Positions 38,575-46,120 of a DNA stretch of 46,120 bases are shown here, one piece after another. Source of the DNA: Chloroflexota bacterium (lineage in GTDB: Bacteria; Chloroflexota; Anaerolineae; Caldilineales; Caldilineaceae); NCBI GenBank assembly GCA_024277175.1, contig JAJRVT010000260.1, positions 1 to 46,120 on the forward strand, read 5' to 3'. A program made the position numbers and the translations under genes. The notes under the pieces were generated by a model that ran no database searches, was not told the origin of the DNA, and worked only from the letters and a program-made list of their open reading frames with translations. Positions within the stretch are counted from its first letter, which is position 1; the number at the start of each line of letters is the position of its first letter.

Positions 38575-40275
38575 TCACCACCCCACCGCACACCCATCCT
38601 TCCGCGGGTCGCTGCCGCCGGTGAGGACGCCGCTTTCGGGATCGCGCAGGATGATCTGGCCGCCGCCGAAACTGCCGCGGGCAAAGCCATCCACCGCTTC
38701 CAGGGGATGCCCCCGGCGGGCCAGCGCAGCCAGGGTCGCAAAACTCCAGCCCTCCTCCATGCTGACCACGCCGCCTGGCTCCTCCGCGCCCAGTCCCCGG
38801 TCCGGTTTGGCCAGTTGCCAGCGAGGCATGTCCAGGGCCTGCTGGGGCGTCATCCCCAGGTCTAATAAGTTGACCAGCATCTGGAGGTGGCCCTGGGGCT
38901 GCATGTAGCCGCCCATGACGCCGAAGCAGGCGTGGAGCTTGCCGGCGTGTTCGCCCTCCCCCCACGCCTCGTTGTAGAGGGTCATGGCCGGGATGATGGT
39001 GTGATAGGGCCGCTTGTTAGTGGCCAGTGCGTTGGGGTGTTCGGGGTCCAGGACGAAGAGTTGAGCCCGGTTCTGCAAGGTGACGCCTGTTCCCGGCGCC
39101 ACCAGCCCCGTCCCCGCGCCCATGTAGTTGCTGTTGATGAAACTGCATGCGTTGCCTTTGCCATCCACCACGCTGAGATAGACTGTGTCTGATCCGGCCA
39201 TGGGGTAGCCGTAGGGGACGAATGGGGCCGCCTGTTCGGGGTCGATCAGGGGGCGGCGGCTGTCAGCGTATTCGCGGCTGGCCAGCGCCTCCAGCGGGAT
39301 GTCGGAGACCCGCGGGTCGCATACCCACTGCTGGGCGTCGGCGAAGCCCAGGCGCATGCACTCGATCAGGGTGTGGAGCCGGTCCACCTCGTCCATAGAC
39401 GACAAGTCGAAGCCGGCCGCCAGGTTGACGGCGATGATGGCCGCCAGCCCCTGGCCGTTGGGCGGACACTCGTAGAGGGTCACGCCCCGGTAGCGGGCGG
39501 TGATGGGCTCGTCCCACGTGCTGGTGTGGGCGGCCATGTCTTCGGGCGTGATCCAGCCGCCATAGCGCTGGACGTGCTCGCTCAAGATCTGGGCGAACGA
39601 GCCCTTGTAGATGTAGTCAGGCCCTTCGGCCGCGATGCCTCGCAGGGTGTCGGCCAGGGTGGGGATGCGCATGATCTCGCCGGGATGGGGCGCGCGGCCG
39701 TCGATGAGCAGTTCGTGGCCCGACGGTTGGACAGGGCCGTTGTCCAGGTCGCCGCTGACCCAATCCGGGTCCCGGCGCAACTTCGCCTCCTGGGAACGCC
39801 AGCCGGTGGCGATCAGTTCGGAGACCGGGTAGCCGTTGTCCGCGGTCCAGATCGCCGGCTGGAGGACGTCGTGGAGGGTCATGCGCCCGTGGCGATCCAG
39901 GAGATCATGCCAGCCGGCCACCGAGCCGGGGATGCTGACCGCGTGGCCGGTGTAGGTAGGCATCTGCGTGTAGCCAAGCGCATGCAGTTCATCGATGGAC
40001 GCGGCCGCCGGCGCGCGGCCGGAGCCATTAAGCGCGCTCACCTCGCCGCTGGTCGCGTCGTAGTAGAGGGCGAAGCAATCGCCGCCAATGCCGGTGGAGA
40101 TGGGTTCGACCACCGCCAGCATGGCGGCCGTGGCGATGGCGGCATCGGCCGCGTTGCCGCCGGCCTTGAGCATATCCAGCCCGGCCTGTGCCGCCAGGGG
40201 CTGGCTGGTGGCCACCATGCCGCGGGTCGCCAGCACGTTGCTGCGGCGAGATCGGAACGTCGAGTCTATCTTCAT
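38575..40275 (-). CDS. ggt: Gamma-glutamyltransferase family protein
   Basis: 566 residues of the Ntn-hydrolase GGT family, which self-cleaves before a catalytic Thr and then hydrolyses or transfers gamma-glutamyl groups, for example from glutathione. Seen: VATSQPLAAQAGLDMLKAGG, NAADAAIATAAML, PISTGIGGDCFAL, and the cleavage/nucleophile region SDTVYLSVVDGKGN with Thr364, followed by the small-subunit motif RPYHTIIPAM. ATG 40275 is chosen by GGAG six bases upstream; an upstream start would read a repeat. There is no signal peptide, unlike E. coli Ggt, so it may be cytoplasmic and act on another gamma-glutamyl or acyl compound. Exact substrate not predictable. Confidence 0.9.
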   Translation of the reverse strand: MKIDSTFRSRRSNVLATRGMVATSQPLAAQAGLDMLKAGGNAADAAIATAAMLAVVEPISTGIGGDCFALYYDATSGEVSALNGSGRAPAAASIDELHALGYTQMPTYTGHAVSIPGSVAGWHDLLDRHGRMTLHDVLQPAIWTADNGYPVSELIATGWRSQEAKLRRDPDWVSGDLDNGPVQPSGHELLIDGRAPHPGEIMRIPTLADTLRGIAAEGPDYIYKGSFAQILSEHVQRYGGWITPEDMAAHTSTWDEPITARYRGVTLYECPPNGQGLAAIIAVNLAAGFDLSSMDEVDRLHTLIECMRLGFADAQQWVCDPRVSDIPLEALASREYADSRRPLIDPEQAAPFVPYGYPMAGSDTVYLSVVDGKGNACSFINSNYMGAGTGLVAPGTGVTLQNRAQLFVLDPEHPNALATNKRPYHTIIPAMTLYNEAWGEGEHAGKLHACFGVMGGYMQPQGHLQMLVNLLDLGMTPQQALDMPRWQLAKPDRGLGAEEPGGVVSMEEGWSFATLAALARRGHPLEAVDGFARGSFGGGQIILRDPESGVLTGGSDPRKDGCAVGW

Positions 40276-40349
40276 GCGTTTCTCCCTGGTGTATGAAATG
40301 TGGAATAGCTCTATGATACTATGGCGGAGGGAAAGACAAAAACGGCGTA

Positions 40350-40448
40350 GGATGACAAGATGACAGGGTGACAAGATGACGCGTCCACAACCCGATCTCG
40401 GGCATCGTCACCCTGTCATCCTGTCACCCTGTCACCTTGTCATCTCAT
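40350..40448. repeat. Inverted octamer repeat (family A)
   Basis: Left arm 40351-40380: GATGACAAGATGACAGGGTG then ACAAGATGAC. Right arm about 40407-40444: GTCACCCTGTCATCCTGTCA and so on to CCTTGTCATC. The loop CCACAACCCGATCTCGGGC holds a smaller CCCGAtctCGGG hairpin. The end of the right arm forms the likely -35 of the next gene. Confidence 0.8.
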
Positions 40449-40465
40449 CCTGCCTAATGTAGACT
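40437..40465 (+). promoter_or_regulatory. Putative promoter whose -35 lies in the octamer repeat
   Basis: TTGTCA (40437-40442), 17 bases, TAGACT (40460-40465). Transcription would start within a few bases of ATG 40475, so the mRNA would be leaderless or nearly so. This fits the absence of a ribosome site. Confidence 0.5.
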
Positions 40466-40474
40466 ATCGACGCT

Positions 40475-41215
40475 ATGGGCTTTCTGATTCAATACCTGAC
40501 CACCTACGCCCCCTGGATCTACGCGATCGCGGGGTTGGTGGCTCTCTATCAACTCTATCGAATCTGGCAGGTGCGGGCTGAGCGCAAGCAGGCGGTCTTC
40601 TCCTTGGAGCGCGAGAAGGCTCTGCGCGATCTTTACAGCATCTTCTGGACGGCCATGCTCCTCTTGCTGATCATGGGCGTGACCTATTTTTTCAGCAACA
40701 CGCTCAACCAGGCTGTGGAGCCGCTGGTGGTGGAGGCGCTTGAGCCGACGCCGGCTGTGCCCTTTGTGCCCACCCCCACCAATACGCCCCTCCCCGCCAC
40801 GCCTACGGCCACCATGACGCCGACGCCCCTCCCCCAGCCGACGCCGGACGCGGCCAATGTGGAGGAGGCCCCCACGCCAGAGCCGCCCAAGCCGGCCGTG
40901 CAAGCGCCGGTCTGCCCGGACAACCGCGCCCTCTTCCTTCGGCCCGGCAATAACGAAGAGGTCAGCGGTGTGATCAACGTGGTAGGCTCGGCCAACCATG
41001 ACCAGTTCCAGTATTACAAGATCGAATACGCGCCGGCCGGCGCTGAGAACTTCGCCTATATCGCCGGCGGCAACAGTCCGGTGACCAACGGCGTCCTGGG
41101 GAGCATCGACACCACCACTCTGGGCAACGGTCGTTGGACCCTGCGCCTGATTGTTGTCGATAAAACCGGCAACTTCCCTCCGCCCTGCCAGGTGACCATC
41201 AACGTGCAAAATTGA
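40475..41215 (+). CDS. Membrane protein with TPT linker and Ig-like C-terminal domain
   Basis: 246 residues. Two helices (about 10-32 and 56-76) separated by a charged segment containing RAERKQAVFSLEREKALRD. Then a Pro/Thr-rich linker (about 88-150) and a C-terminal domain (about 155-246) with RPGNNEEVSGVINVVGSANHDQFQYYKIEY and GRWTLRLIVVDKTGN. That pattern resembles the beta-sandwich found at the C-terminus of several Chloroflexota penicillin-binding and wall-associated proteins. Probably located outside the cell and anchored by its N-terminus. No ribosome site: see the leaderless promoter. Downstream genes 41249 and 44822 are close and likely in the same operon. No function assigned. Confidence 0.75.
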   Translation: MGFLIQYLTTYAPWIYAIAGLVALYQLYRIWQVRAERKQAVFSLEREKALRDLYSIFWTAMLLLLIMGVTYFFSNTLNQAVEPLVVEALEPTPAVPFVPTPTNTPLPATPTATMTPTPLPQPTPDAANVEEAPTPEPPKPAVQAPVCPDNRALFLRPGNNEEVSGVINVVGSANHDQFQYYKIEYAPAGAENFAYIAGGNSPVTNGVLGSIDTTTLGNGRWTLRLIVVDKTGNFPPPCQVTINVQN

Positions 41216-41248
41216 CCTGATCATATACATGAAATCGCACTCTAACCG

Positions 41249-44200
41249 ATGAAATCTCGCTCTCTACTTTATTTGATCGCCGGGGCCTTGGGCCTGATCC
41301 TGTTCTTTCTGCTCGTTTACGTGGCCGGTCTGACGGTGGGGCGCGGTGAGTTGCGCAGCGTCAAGGCCACGGCTCAGGCTGAACGGCTCTCGGTGCTGAT
41401 CCCGACGCCCACGCCGACCGAGACGCCCACATCCACCCCCACCAACACGCCGACGCCCACGCCCACCTACACGCCCGCCCCCACCCTGACGCCCACCCCC
41501 ACGGCCACCCCTACACCCTTGCCCGCTTCGGTAGAGGAATGGGCCCAACGTTTCCAGGTGCGGGCCGAATCCGGTCTTAATAAGATCACTGACCTGGCCT
41601 TCAACCCCCAGCGCGCCGAGGCCCTGGTGCGTCGCGTCGCCCAGGAGCAGCAACTGATCTGGGTGCCGGTCTCCTATGCCCAACTGAGCGATGCGCCCTG
41701 GTCTGCGCTCGTCACCCCGCGTACGCCCGATGGCAAGGTCCTGCCTGCGCTCTTCTGGCAGGATCCCAATGATGGCGACCGGATTCATAGCCAACTTCTC
41801 CTGGACCTCTTCTATCCCGCCGGAACCTCGCGTGATTACAGCGCCCTGACGCCTGGCCTCGAATACGGCGTCATGCGCGTGGACGAACAGGGGCGCGACC
41901 ATGCGCTCCTTCTGGAGCGGCCCGGCCCGGATGAGACCATGAACGCCTATCTGCTAGCCCAGCCCCACCCCACGGCGGACTTCGTCCTGGTCTGGCGCAG
42001 CGTCGACGATCCGAAGTGGACTCTTCAGGCCGAAGGCAGCCAGGTGACGTTGGCCGAAAACGAGGATGGCTTCCTGCCCGATATCCAGATTCGCGCACCG
42101 CTGCTGGCCGATTCCGCCCTGCGCTCGACGGTGGACGCGCCCGAGGCCTTCATCGAACAGCCGCCCTTCGCCCGCCAGTGGGTGGAGACAAGCTGGTCGC
42201 CTGTGCGCGCGGCCAATGGCGCGACCACAGGCTATGAAGTCTCTGAGGCCACCCTGGTTTCATCCCCCCTCACCTCCCTGGCCACCATTATCCAACAGCT
42301 TCGGGCTGGCGACATCAACCCGGTGTCCGGTCTTTCCAACCGCATCGATTTGCTTCAAAGCGCCTTTGATTTAGGACTGGGGGAGCCGGCCGAGTGGCTG
42401 GCCTTTTACCTGAACGACGGCGGCCAGCCCGCGACTGACGAAGACTTTACCTCGCGTTTGCGCTTTTTCGACAACGCCAACCGCGAGCGCACCTATGACG
42501 CCATCTTTGAGCAGGACCCAGAAGGCATCTATCGTCTGGCGGCTCTGAGCCAGGCGGCCGCCTACGTGGATACAGCCCTGGTGACCCCGGCTCCTCCCCT
42601 GCCCACAGCCACCCCTACCATCACGCCGTCGCCGCCCGCCATCACCGCGGCCAGCGCCGTCACCAGTTCCCTGGCTATCACTGGCGATGTGGGCGGCGAC
42701 GCCATTCTGGTGCCGACCCCCACGCCCTTGTTCACCGATACGCCTTCCGTGACGCCGACGCCCACCATTACGCCCACGCCGACCCCCAACGTGACGGCCA
42801 CCCCCACGTCGTCCAACACGCCGACGCCCACCGACACAGCCACGCCGACCCCCACGCCCACGGCCACCGATACGCCCACCGCCACGCCCCTGCCCATCCC
42901 CGACATCCCGCCCGGCCAGGCCGCGCCCCTGACCGGCGTCATGTATGTCTTCGAGCCGGCCCGCCTGCGGGGCGCGCCGAGCACAGACGCGATCGTCATC
43001 GCCTCGCTGGACAACGACGTCCCCGTGGATATCTTCGGGATCACCGAAGCCGGCGACTGGCTGCTGATCCGCGCGCCGGGGCAGAACAATGTCATGGGCT
43101 GGATGTTCCGGGATCTGGTCTTCACCACCGGCGATGTGAACACGTTGCCCAAGCATCGGGCCGATGGAACGCCGGTGAACGCACCCACAGCCACGCCCAC
43201 GCCCGCGCCAGGCACGCCCACGCCCACCCTCTTGCCCACGCCGCGCACCACGCCGCCCATCCACCCGGTCCAGGACGCGCCTCAGGGCGAGGCTGCGGGG
43301 CGGTCCGCGCCCCCGGCCCCGGACGCGGACGAGCGCACCCTAACCATGGCTGGTCCCGATTTGCCTGCGAACCCACGCCTGCCCATCCCCGCGCTGGACC
43401 CGGACGGACGCACCCTGTTGCTGGATGTGGGGACGGCCACTGTGGAGGCCTGGGGCGGTCTTTTCGGGCCGGGCGTGACGGGCTGGATCCCCGCGCCGGC
43501 CGAGTTGCTCTGGCCGGGTGCGCAGGTCTACGTGGTGGCCGACCCTGCGCCGGGCGATGACGCGTTACTGCGCGCCAGCCGGGTGCGCATCGTCGCCGGG
43601 CCGGCCGATCAGCCCCGCAGCGAGGTGATCAATGCGCCGCGTCTGGCGAAGGCAATGGCGGATGGAACGGCCCTGGCGTTGATCGGCAGCGACCAGGCCC
43701 CGGGTCTCTTCCTGCTCGAAAAGAGTGGTGACCTCCAGCAACTTTGGGTGGAAGAGAGCCAGGCCCAGTGGGTGAGCGGCGACCCGCGCGCGGGCATCGT
43801 CCTACGTTCGCCGGATGCGCCTCTCGGGCGCAACAGTTTCACGTGGGTGCGGGAGGACGGCGCTGGCCTGCGGGTCGTGGCGCAGCCCTTCCACAGCGTG
43901 TACGACGTAGCCGGCGATCCCTTCGGCGGCATTTGGTGGATCGAAACGCCCCAAGCTGACCTGGACCAGTGGCAACTCTGGCATTATGACCCGGCCCGGG
44001 GTAAAATCGTGCAGCGACTGCAGACCGATGGCGAATTCCTGGGGCGCGTCACCGGCGAGGCCAATCCCGCGTTGACGCCCATCCTGCTGGCCGCTCGGCC
44101 CGAATTCGCACCGGGTGAGGCCGGCGAAGTGGCCGCGGTCACCCTGTTGCTGGACACCTTCGACAAGGCCGGCCAGGCGCTGAACCAGGGCGTCTATCGG

Positions 44201-44815
44201 CTGACGGTGCGCATGGACGAGAACGGCTGGGGCGAGGTCTCCGGCCTGCCCATCCGCGTGCTGGCGGCCGGCGGCTACCAGGGGATCCCTCAGGTCAGCC
44301 CGGCCCAGGATCGGCTGGCTTTCTTCGAGTATGAAAGCGATCAGCCGGGACTTCGCGCCGGTGCGGTCACGCCGGCCAATGTGGCCAATCTCCTGATCCT
44401 CTCCGGGCGCGGGGCCAGCACCATTCGCCCCGTCTATGCAGCCGAAGATCAGTACGAATTTCTCGCGCCCGAGGCGAGCTGGCAGGGCGATGGCCGCCTG
44501 GTGCTGGCCCGCAGCCGCTTCGCCGACGATGAGAGCCTGGCCCTGGACCGCTTCGCGCTGGTCCGGGCCGCGGTCGATGGACCGTCAACCTCTGCAACTG
44601 ATTCAGTTGTGGAGCAGTACGTCTTGCCCGAGGGCAAGCGGGCCCTCGATTTCGCCGGCTGCCGGGATGGGGAGGCCGCATTGGCCATTGTAGGCGTGGA
44701 TGGGGCTGAGGCGCTGGACCTGGTGCGCTGGCCGGTGGACGGCCCGGCGCGCGCCATTTTCCGCCTGCCCCCGCCCTTGACGCGCATCTTCCTCTGCTGG
44801 GACGGTGGGAGCTAA
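41249..44815 (+). CDS. Large membrane-anchored protein with TPT linkers, SH3-like domain and propeller-like C-terminus
   Basis: 1188 residues. An N-terminal helix (about 8-30) anchors it. Pro/Thr linkers lie at about 50-95, 450-560 and 640-690. Between the first and second is a globular domain (about 95-440; RVAQEQQLIWVPVSYAQLS, LLLDLFYPAGTSRDY). A bacterial SH3-type domain spans about 564-625 (ARLRGAPSTDAIVIASLDN, GDWLLIRAP, MGWMFRDLV). From about 690 to 1188 the sequence has repeated blade-like strands (GDPRAGIVLRSPDA, DPFGGIWWIETP, VSPAQDRLAFFEYES) suggestive of a beta-propeller. SH3 domains of this type often bind cell-wall peptides. Probably a surface or wall-associated sensor or scaffold; the name is structural only. 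The gene is 33 bases downstream of 40475-41215. Confidence 0.78.
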   Translation: MKSRSLLYLIAGALGLILFFLLVYVAGLTVGRGELRSVKATAQAERLSVLIPTPTPTETPTSTPTNTPTPTPTYTPAPTLTPTPTATPTPLPASVEEWAQRFQVRAESGLNKITDLAFNPQRAEALVRRVAQEQQLIWVPVSYAQLSDAPWSALVTPRTPDGKVLPALFWQDPNDGDRIHSQLLLDLFYPAGTSRDYSALTPGLEYGVMRVDEQGRDHALLLERPGPDETMNAYLLAQPHPTADFVLVWRSVDDPKWTLQAEGSQVTLAENEDGFLPDIQIRAPLLADSALRSTVDAPEAFIEQPPFARQWVETSWSPVRAANGATTGYEVSEATLVSSPLTSLATIIQQLRAGDINPVSGLSNRIDLLQSAFDLGLGEPAEWLAFYLNDGGQPATDEDFTSRLRFFDNANRERTYDAIFEQDPEGIYRLAALSQAAAYVDTALVTPAPPLPTATPTITPSPPAITAASAVTSSLAITGDVGGDAILVPTPTPLFTDTPSVTPTPTITPTPTPNVTATPTSSNTPTPTDTATPTPTPTATDTPTATPLPIPDIPPGQAAPLTGVMYVFEPARLRGAPSTDAIVIASLDNDVPVDIFGITEAGDWLLIRAPGQNNVMGWMFRDLVFTTGDVNTLPKHRADGTPVNAPTATPTPAPGTPTPTLLPTPRTTPPIHPVQDAPQGEAAGRSAPPAPDADERTLTMAGPDLPANPRLPIPALDPDGRTLLLDVGTATVEAWGGLFGPGVTGWIPAPAELLWPGAQVYVVADPAPGDDALLRASRVRIVAGPADQPRSEVINAPRLAKAMADGTALALIGSDQAPGLFLLEKSGDLQQLWVEESQAQWVSGDPRAGIVLRSPDAPLGRNSFTWVREDGAGLRVVAQPFHSVYDVAGDPFGGIWWIETPQADLDQWQLWHYDPARGKIVQRLQTDGEFLGRVTGEANPALTPILLAARPEFAPGEAGEVAAVTLLLDTFDKAGQALNQGVYRLTVRMDENGWGEVSGLPIRVLAAGGYQGIPQVSPAQDRLAFFEYESDQPGLRAGAVTPANVANLLILSGRGASTIRPVYAAEDQYEFLAPEASWQGDGRLVLARSRFADDESLALDRFALVRAAVDGPSTSATDSVVEQYVLPEGKRALDFAGCRDGEAALAIVGVDGAEALDLVRWPVDGPARAIFRLPPPLTRIFLCWDGGS

Positions 44816-44821
44816 CCCCGC

Positions 44822-45619
44822 ATGTTCCCCGTGGAGTTTCCGGCGCTGCCGGCCGGATGGGCCAATTTCGCCGGTTGGCTGGACCTGTTGGCGGCCCTGG
44901 GCGGCCTGGTGGCGGTGACCTTTCTGATCATCTGGTGGCGCCAGCAGACTGTCCAGTGGTTTCGGATCGTGGTGGGGGCGCTACTGGCCGCGCTTCTGCT
45001 GACCATCTTCAGCACGCAACTCTTTGTCATTCCACCCCATGTGGCTGGCTGTCCGACCGGTTGCCCCGGCCGGAGTGGCTATCCCCTGCCGGTGGGTCTG
45101 ATCGACATGAGCGGCGTCCTGCATGTGGCGCCTATCGACTTCGCACTCGATTGGTTGTTGCTATGGCTGCTGCTGTTGACCGCGGGGATGCTGTGGCGGC
45201 TGCTGGCGGTTGGCTTCCAGTGGTGGAAACGCTCATTATGGATGAAAACGCTCTTTGTATTGCTGTTGGCGATCCTGCCGTGGGCGTTGGCTCCTCGTTT
45301 TCTGGCTCCGCCCCAGCCCCAGATCAGCGGCGAGGAGTTGCGGTTGGCGAACAACGCCCGGCGTTCGGCCGAGTTCACCTATCGCATCACCGGTCCCTGG
45401 GTTCAGCGGTTGGCGCTGGAAGACATTCGTATCTTTCGGGGAGCCCAGGGTGAGGGCGTGATCGCCAGCCAGGAACAGCGGGCCATCAGCCAGGTCTGCC
45501 TGCGGGGCTACACCTACTTCTTCATCCCCTGGCAGCGCTACCGCATCACCCTGGACGCCACCGGAACCACCGCCCTCAGCCTGACCGAACTGGGATTGGA
45601 TGGGTCCTGCTGGGAGTAG
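44822..45619 (+). CDS. Hypothetical polytopic membrane protein
   Basis: 265 residues, starting 6 bases after the stop of the SH3-domain gene. About four helices: two near residues 15-65, one near 110-135 and one near 140-162. A loop with paired cysteines, AGCPTGCPGRSG, lies between the second and third. The C-terminal 100 residues form a soluble domain (RRSAEFTYRITGPWVQRLAL, VCLRGYTYFFIPWQRYRITLD) ending GLDGSCWE. I do not recognise the family. Tight spacing suggests it works with the two upstream membrane proteins. Confidence 0.7.
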   Translation: MFPVEFPALPAGWANFAGWLDLLAALGGLVAVTFLIIWWRQQTVQWFRIVVGALLAALLLTIFSTQLFVIPPHVAGCPTGCPGRSGYPLPVGLIDMSGVLHVAPIDFALDWLLLWLLLLTAGMLWRLLAVGFQWWKRSLWMKTLFVLLLAILPWALAPRFLAPPQPQISGEELRLANNARRSAEFTYRITGPWVQRLALEDIRIFRGAQGEGVIASQEQRAISQVCLRGYTYFFIPWQRYRITLDATGTTALSLTELGLDGSCWE

Positions 45620-45645
45620 ATCACGATTGGATAGACCGCTGAATA

Positions 45646-45884
45646 GACCGCGGATTGGGCGGATCAGGCGGGTTTCCCGGATCTTTGCTGGGAGTAATTG
45701 TTCAGCCGGGTCTCGTTGGAACGCGGATTGACGCTGATTCGAACGAATTTTCACGGATTTTTCAGAAAAAATCCGTGAAAATCAGGCTCCATCTGTGAAA
45801 ATTCGCGTTCCAATGGCGGTCGCTGGATAGATACTTCTGGGAAAAAATTCGGCTTGTTCCGCTCGATCCGCCCAATCCGCGGTC
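45646..45884. repeat. Nested inverted repeats: outer GACCGCGGATTGGGCGGATC pair around a complete family D element
   Basis: Outer arms 45646-45665 and 45865-45884 are perfect 20-base complements. Their loop contains a full family D unit (45699-45833) with GTTGGAACGCGGATT, the central TTTCACGGATTTTT/AAAAAATCCGTGAAA hairpin, and the right end GCGTTCCAATGGCGGTCGCT then GGATAGATAC, which is shared with copy 1 at 34124-34261. The arrangement suggests one element entered another. It separates convergent genes. Confidence 0.8.
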
Positions 45885-45890
45885 CATCTT

Positions 45891-46120
45891 CTATTCGCCA
45901 TACAACTCCGTATCGGGGAAGAAGCCGGACCAGGCGAACCAGAAGTGGTCGAAGGCGAGAATTTGCTCCAGTTGCCTCCCGGCCAGTTCGCCGTCCGTGG
46001 CCTCGCCGAGGATGTTCCACACACTGCCGGTTTCGGCGTCGGTGAAGGTCCCGTCCCCATTGGCGCTGAAGGTGAGGGTCTGGTCACCCAGCCTGCGATC
46101 GAAAATGGCTGCGCTGCCCA
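45891..46120 (-). CDS. DUF3179-family protein, C-terminal fragment (start outside window)
   Basis: The last 75 codons are seen; the stop is TAG at 45891-45893. The sequence GSVWNILGEATDGELAGRQL and the end FWFAWSGFFPDTELYGE match the conserved C-terminus of DUF3179 (PF11376) proteins, where VWNxxG, a His before FWFAW, and an aspartate are invariant. These are usually secreted proteins of unknown function, common in Chloroflexota and archaea. Only this part can be judged. Confidence 0.82.
   Translation of the reverse strand, partial: GSAAIFDRRLGDQTLTFSANGDGTFTDAETGSVWNILGEATDGELAGRQLEQILAFDHFWFAWSGFFPDTELYGE

Noticed and set aside
38575-40374. Longer start of the gamma-glutamyltransferase at 40374
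   Set aside because: The extra residues (MSPCHLVIL...) are the translated octamer repeat; ATG 40275 has a good ribosome site.

Overview
The window is GC-rich DNA carrying 34 protein genes (two cut by the window edges) and one tRNA. No 16S gene or other phylogenetic marker is present. The style suggests an uncultured member of the Chloroflexota, in the Anaerolineae/Caldilineae direction. That is an inference from proline-threonine 'TPTPT' linkers in surface proteins, paired LytR-CpsA-Psr proteins, a CpXC zinc-finger protein, an FHA plus winged-helix regulator, a Ser/Thr kinase with a beta-propeller, short secreted proteins with an FLPIV-type motif, and abundant degenerate intergenic palindromes.

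Layout. 1-2744: 3'-truncated secreted alpha/beta-hydrolase-like protein with PA14 and PKD domains whose nucleophile serine is glycine. 3170-4585: MFS exporter. 4679-7644: minus-strand group with a 55-residue secreted peptide, a tail-anchored protein, a TlpA-like thioredoxin lipoprotein and a metzincin protease. 8125-11534: CpXC protein, cinA and an HD phosphohydrolase in one run. 11860-14386: two LytR-CpsA-Psr proteins, one with a signal peptide and one a lipoprotein. 14483-19296: minus-strand membrane protein, acyl-CoA thioesterase, glycosyltransferase, GtrA flippase and O-antigen ligase, probably cell-surface glycan genes. 19569-23477: SPOUT RNA methyltransferase, VanZ-like protein, and a PEP-synthase-like protein with receiver-like domains. 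24093-28015: gdhA, tRNA-Ser(CGA), prfB with its programmed frameshift, ftsY. 28408-34069: GNAT protein, ECF sigma factor, FHA/winged-helix regulator and a receptor Ser/Thr kinase, a signalling block with divergent overlapping promoters. 34285-40275: lipoprotein, GH42 beta-galactosidase, dihydroorotate-dehydrogenase-like protein without its catalytic residue, gamma-glutamyltransferase. 40475-45619: three-gene membrane/TPT-linker/SH3 operon. 45891-46120: 5'-truncated DUF3179 protein.

The strongest unexplained signal lies between the genes. At least seven families of short-word, mostly inverted repeats sit at gene boundaries: octamers (R)TGACARG; GATTGAGGATTAAAG; CGTGAAACGTAAA; GGAACGCGGATT; a 156/157-bp TTTGACGCAAAG element; a GGGTGCATTCT element with 9-bp target-site duplications; and a CCCCCAATCCTGGGGG palindrome inserted in frame inside the O-antigen ligase gene. 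The arms supply stop codons or C-terminal residues to many genes, once an apparent -35 box, and once a ribosome binding site. Two convergent genes end with the same VKRET tail because each terminates inside one arm of the same inverted repeat. I saw no CRISPR array, complete transposase, phage region or defence cluster.
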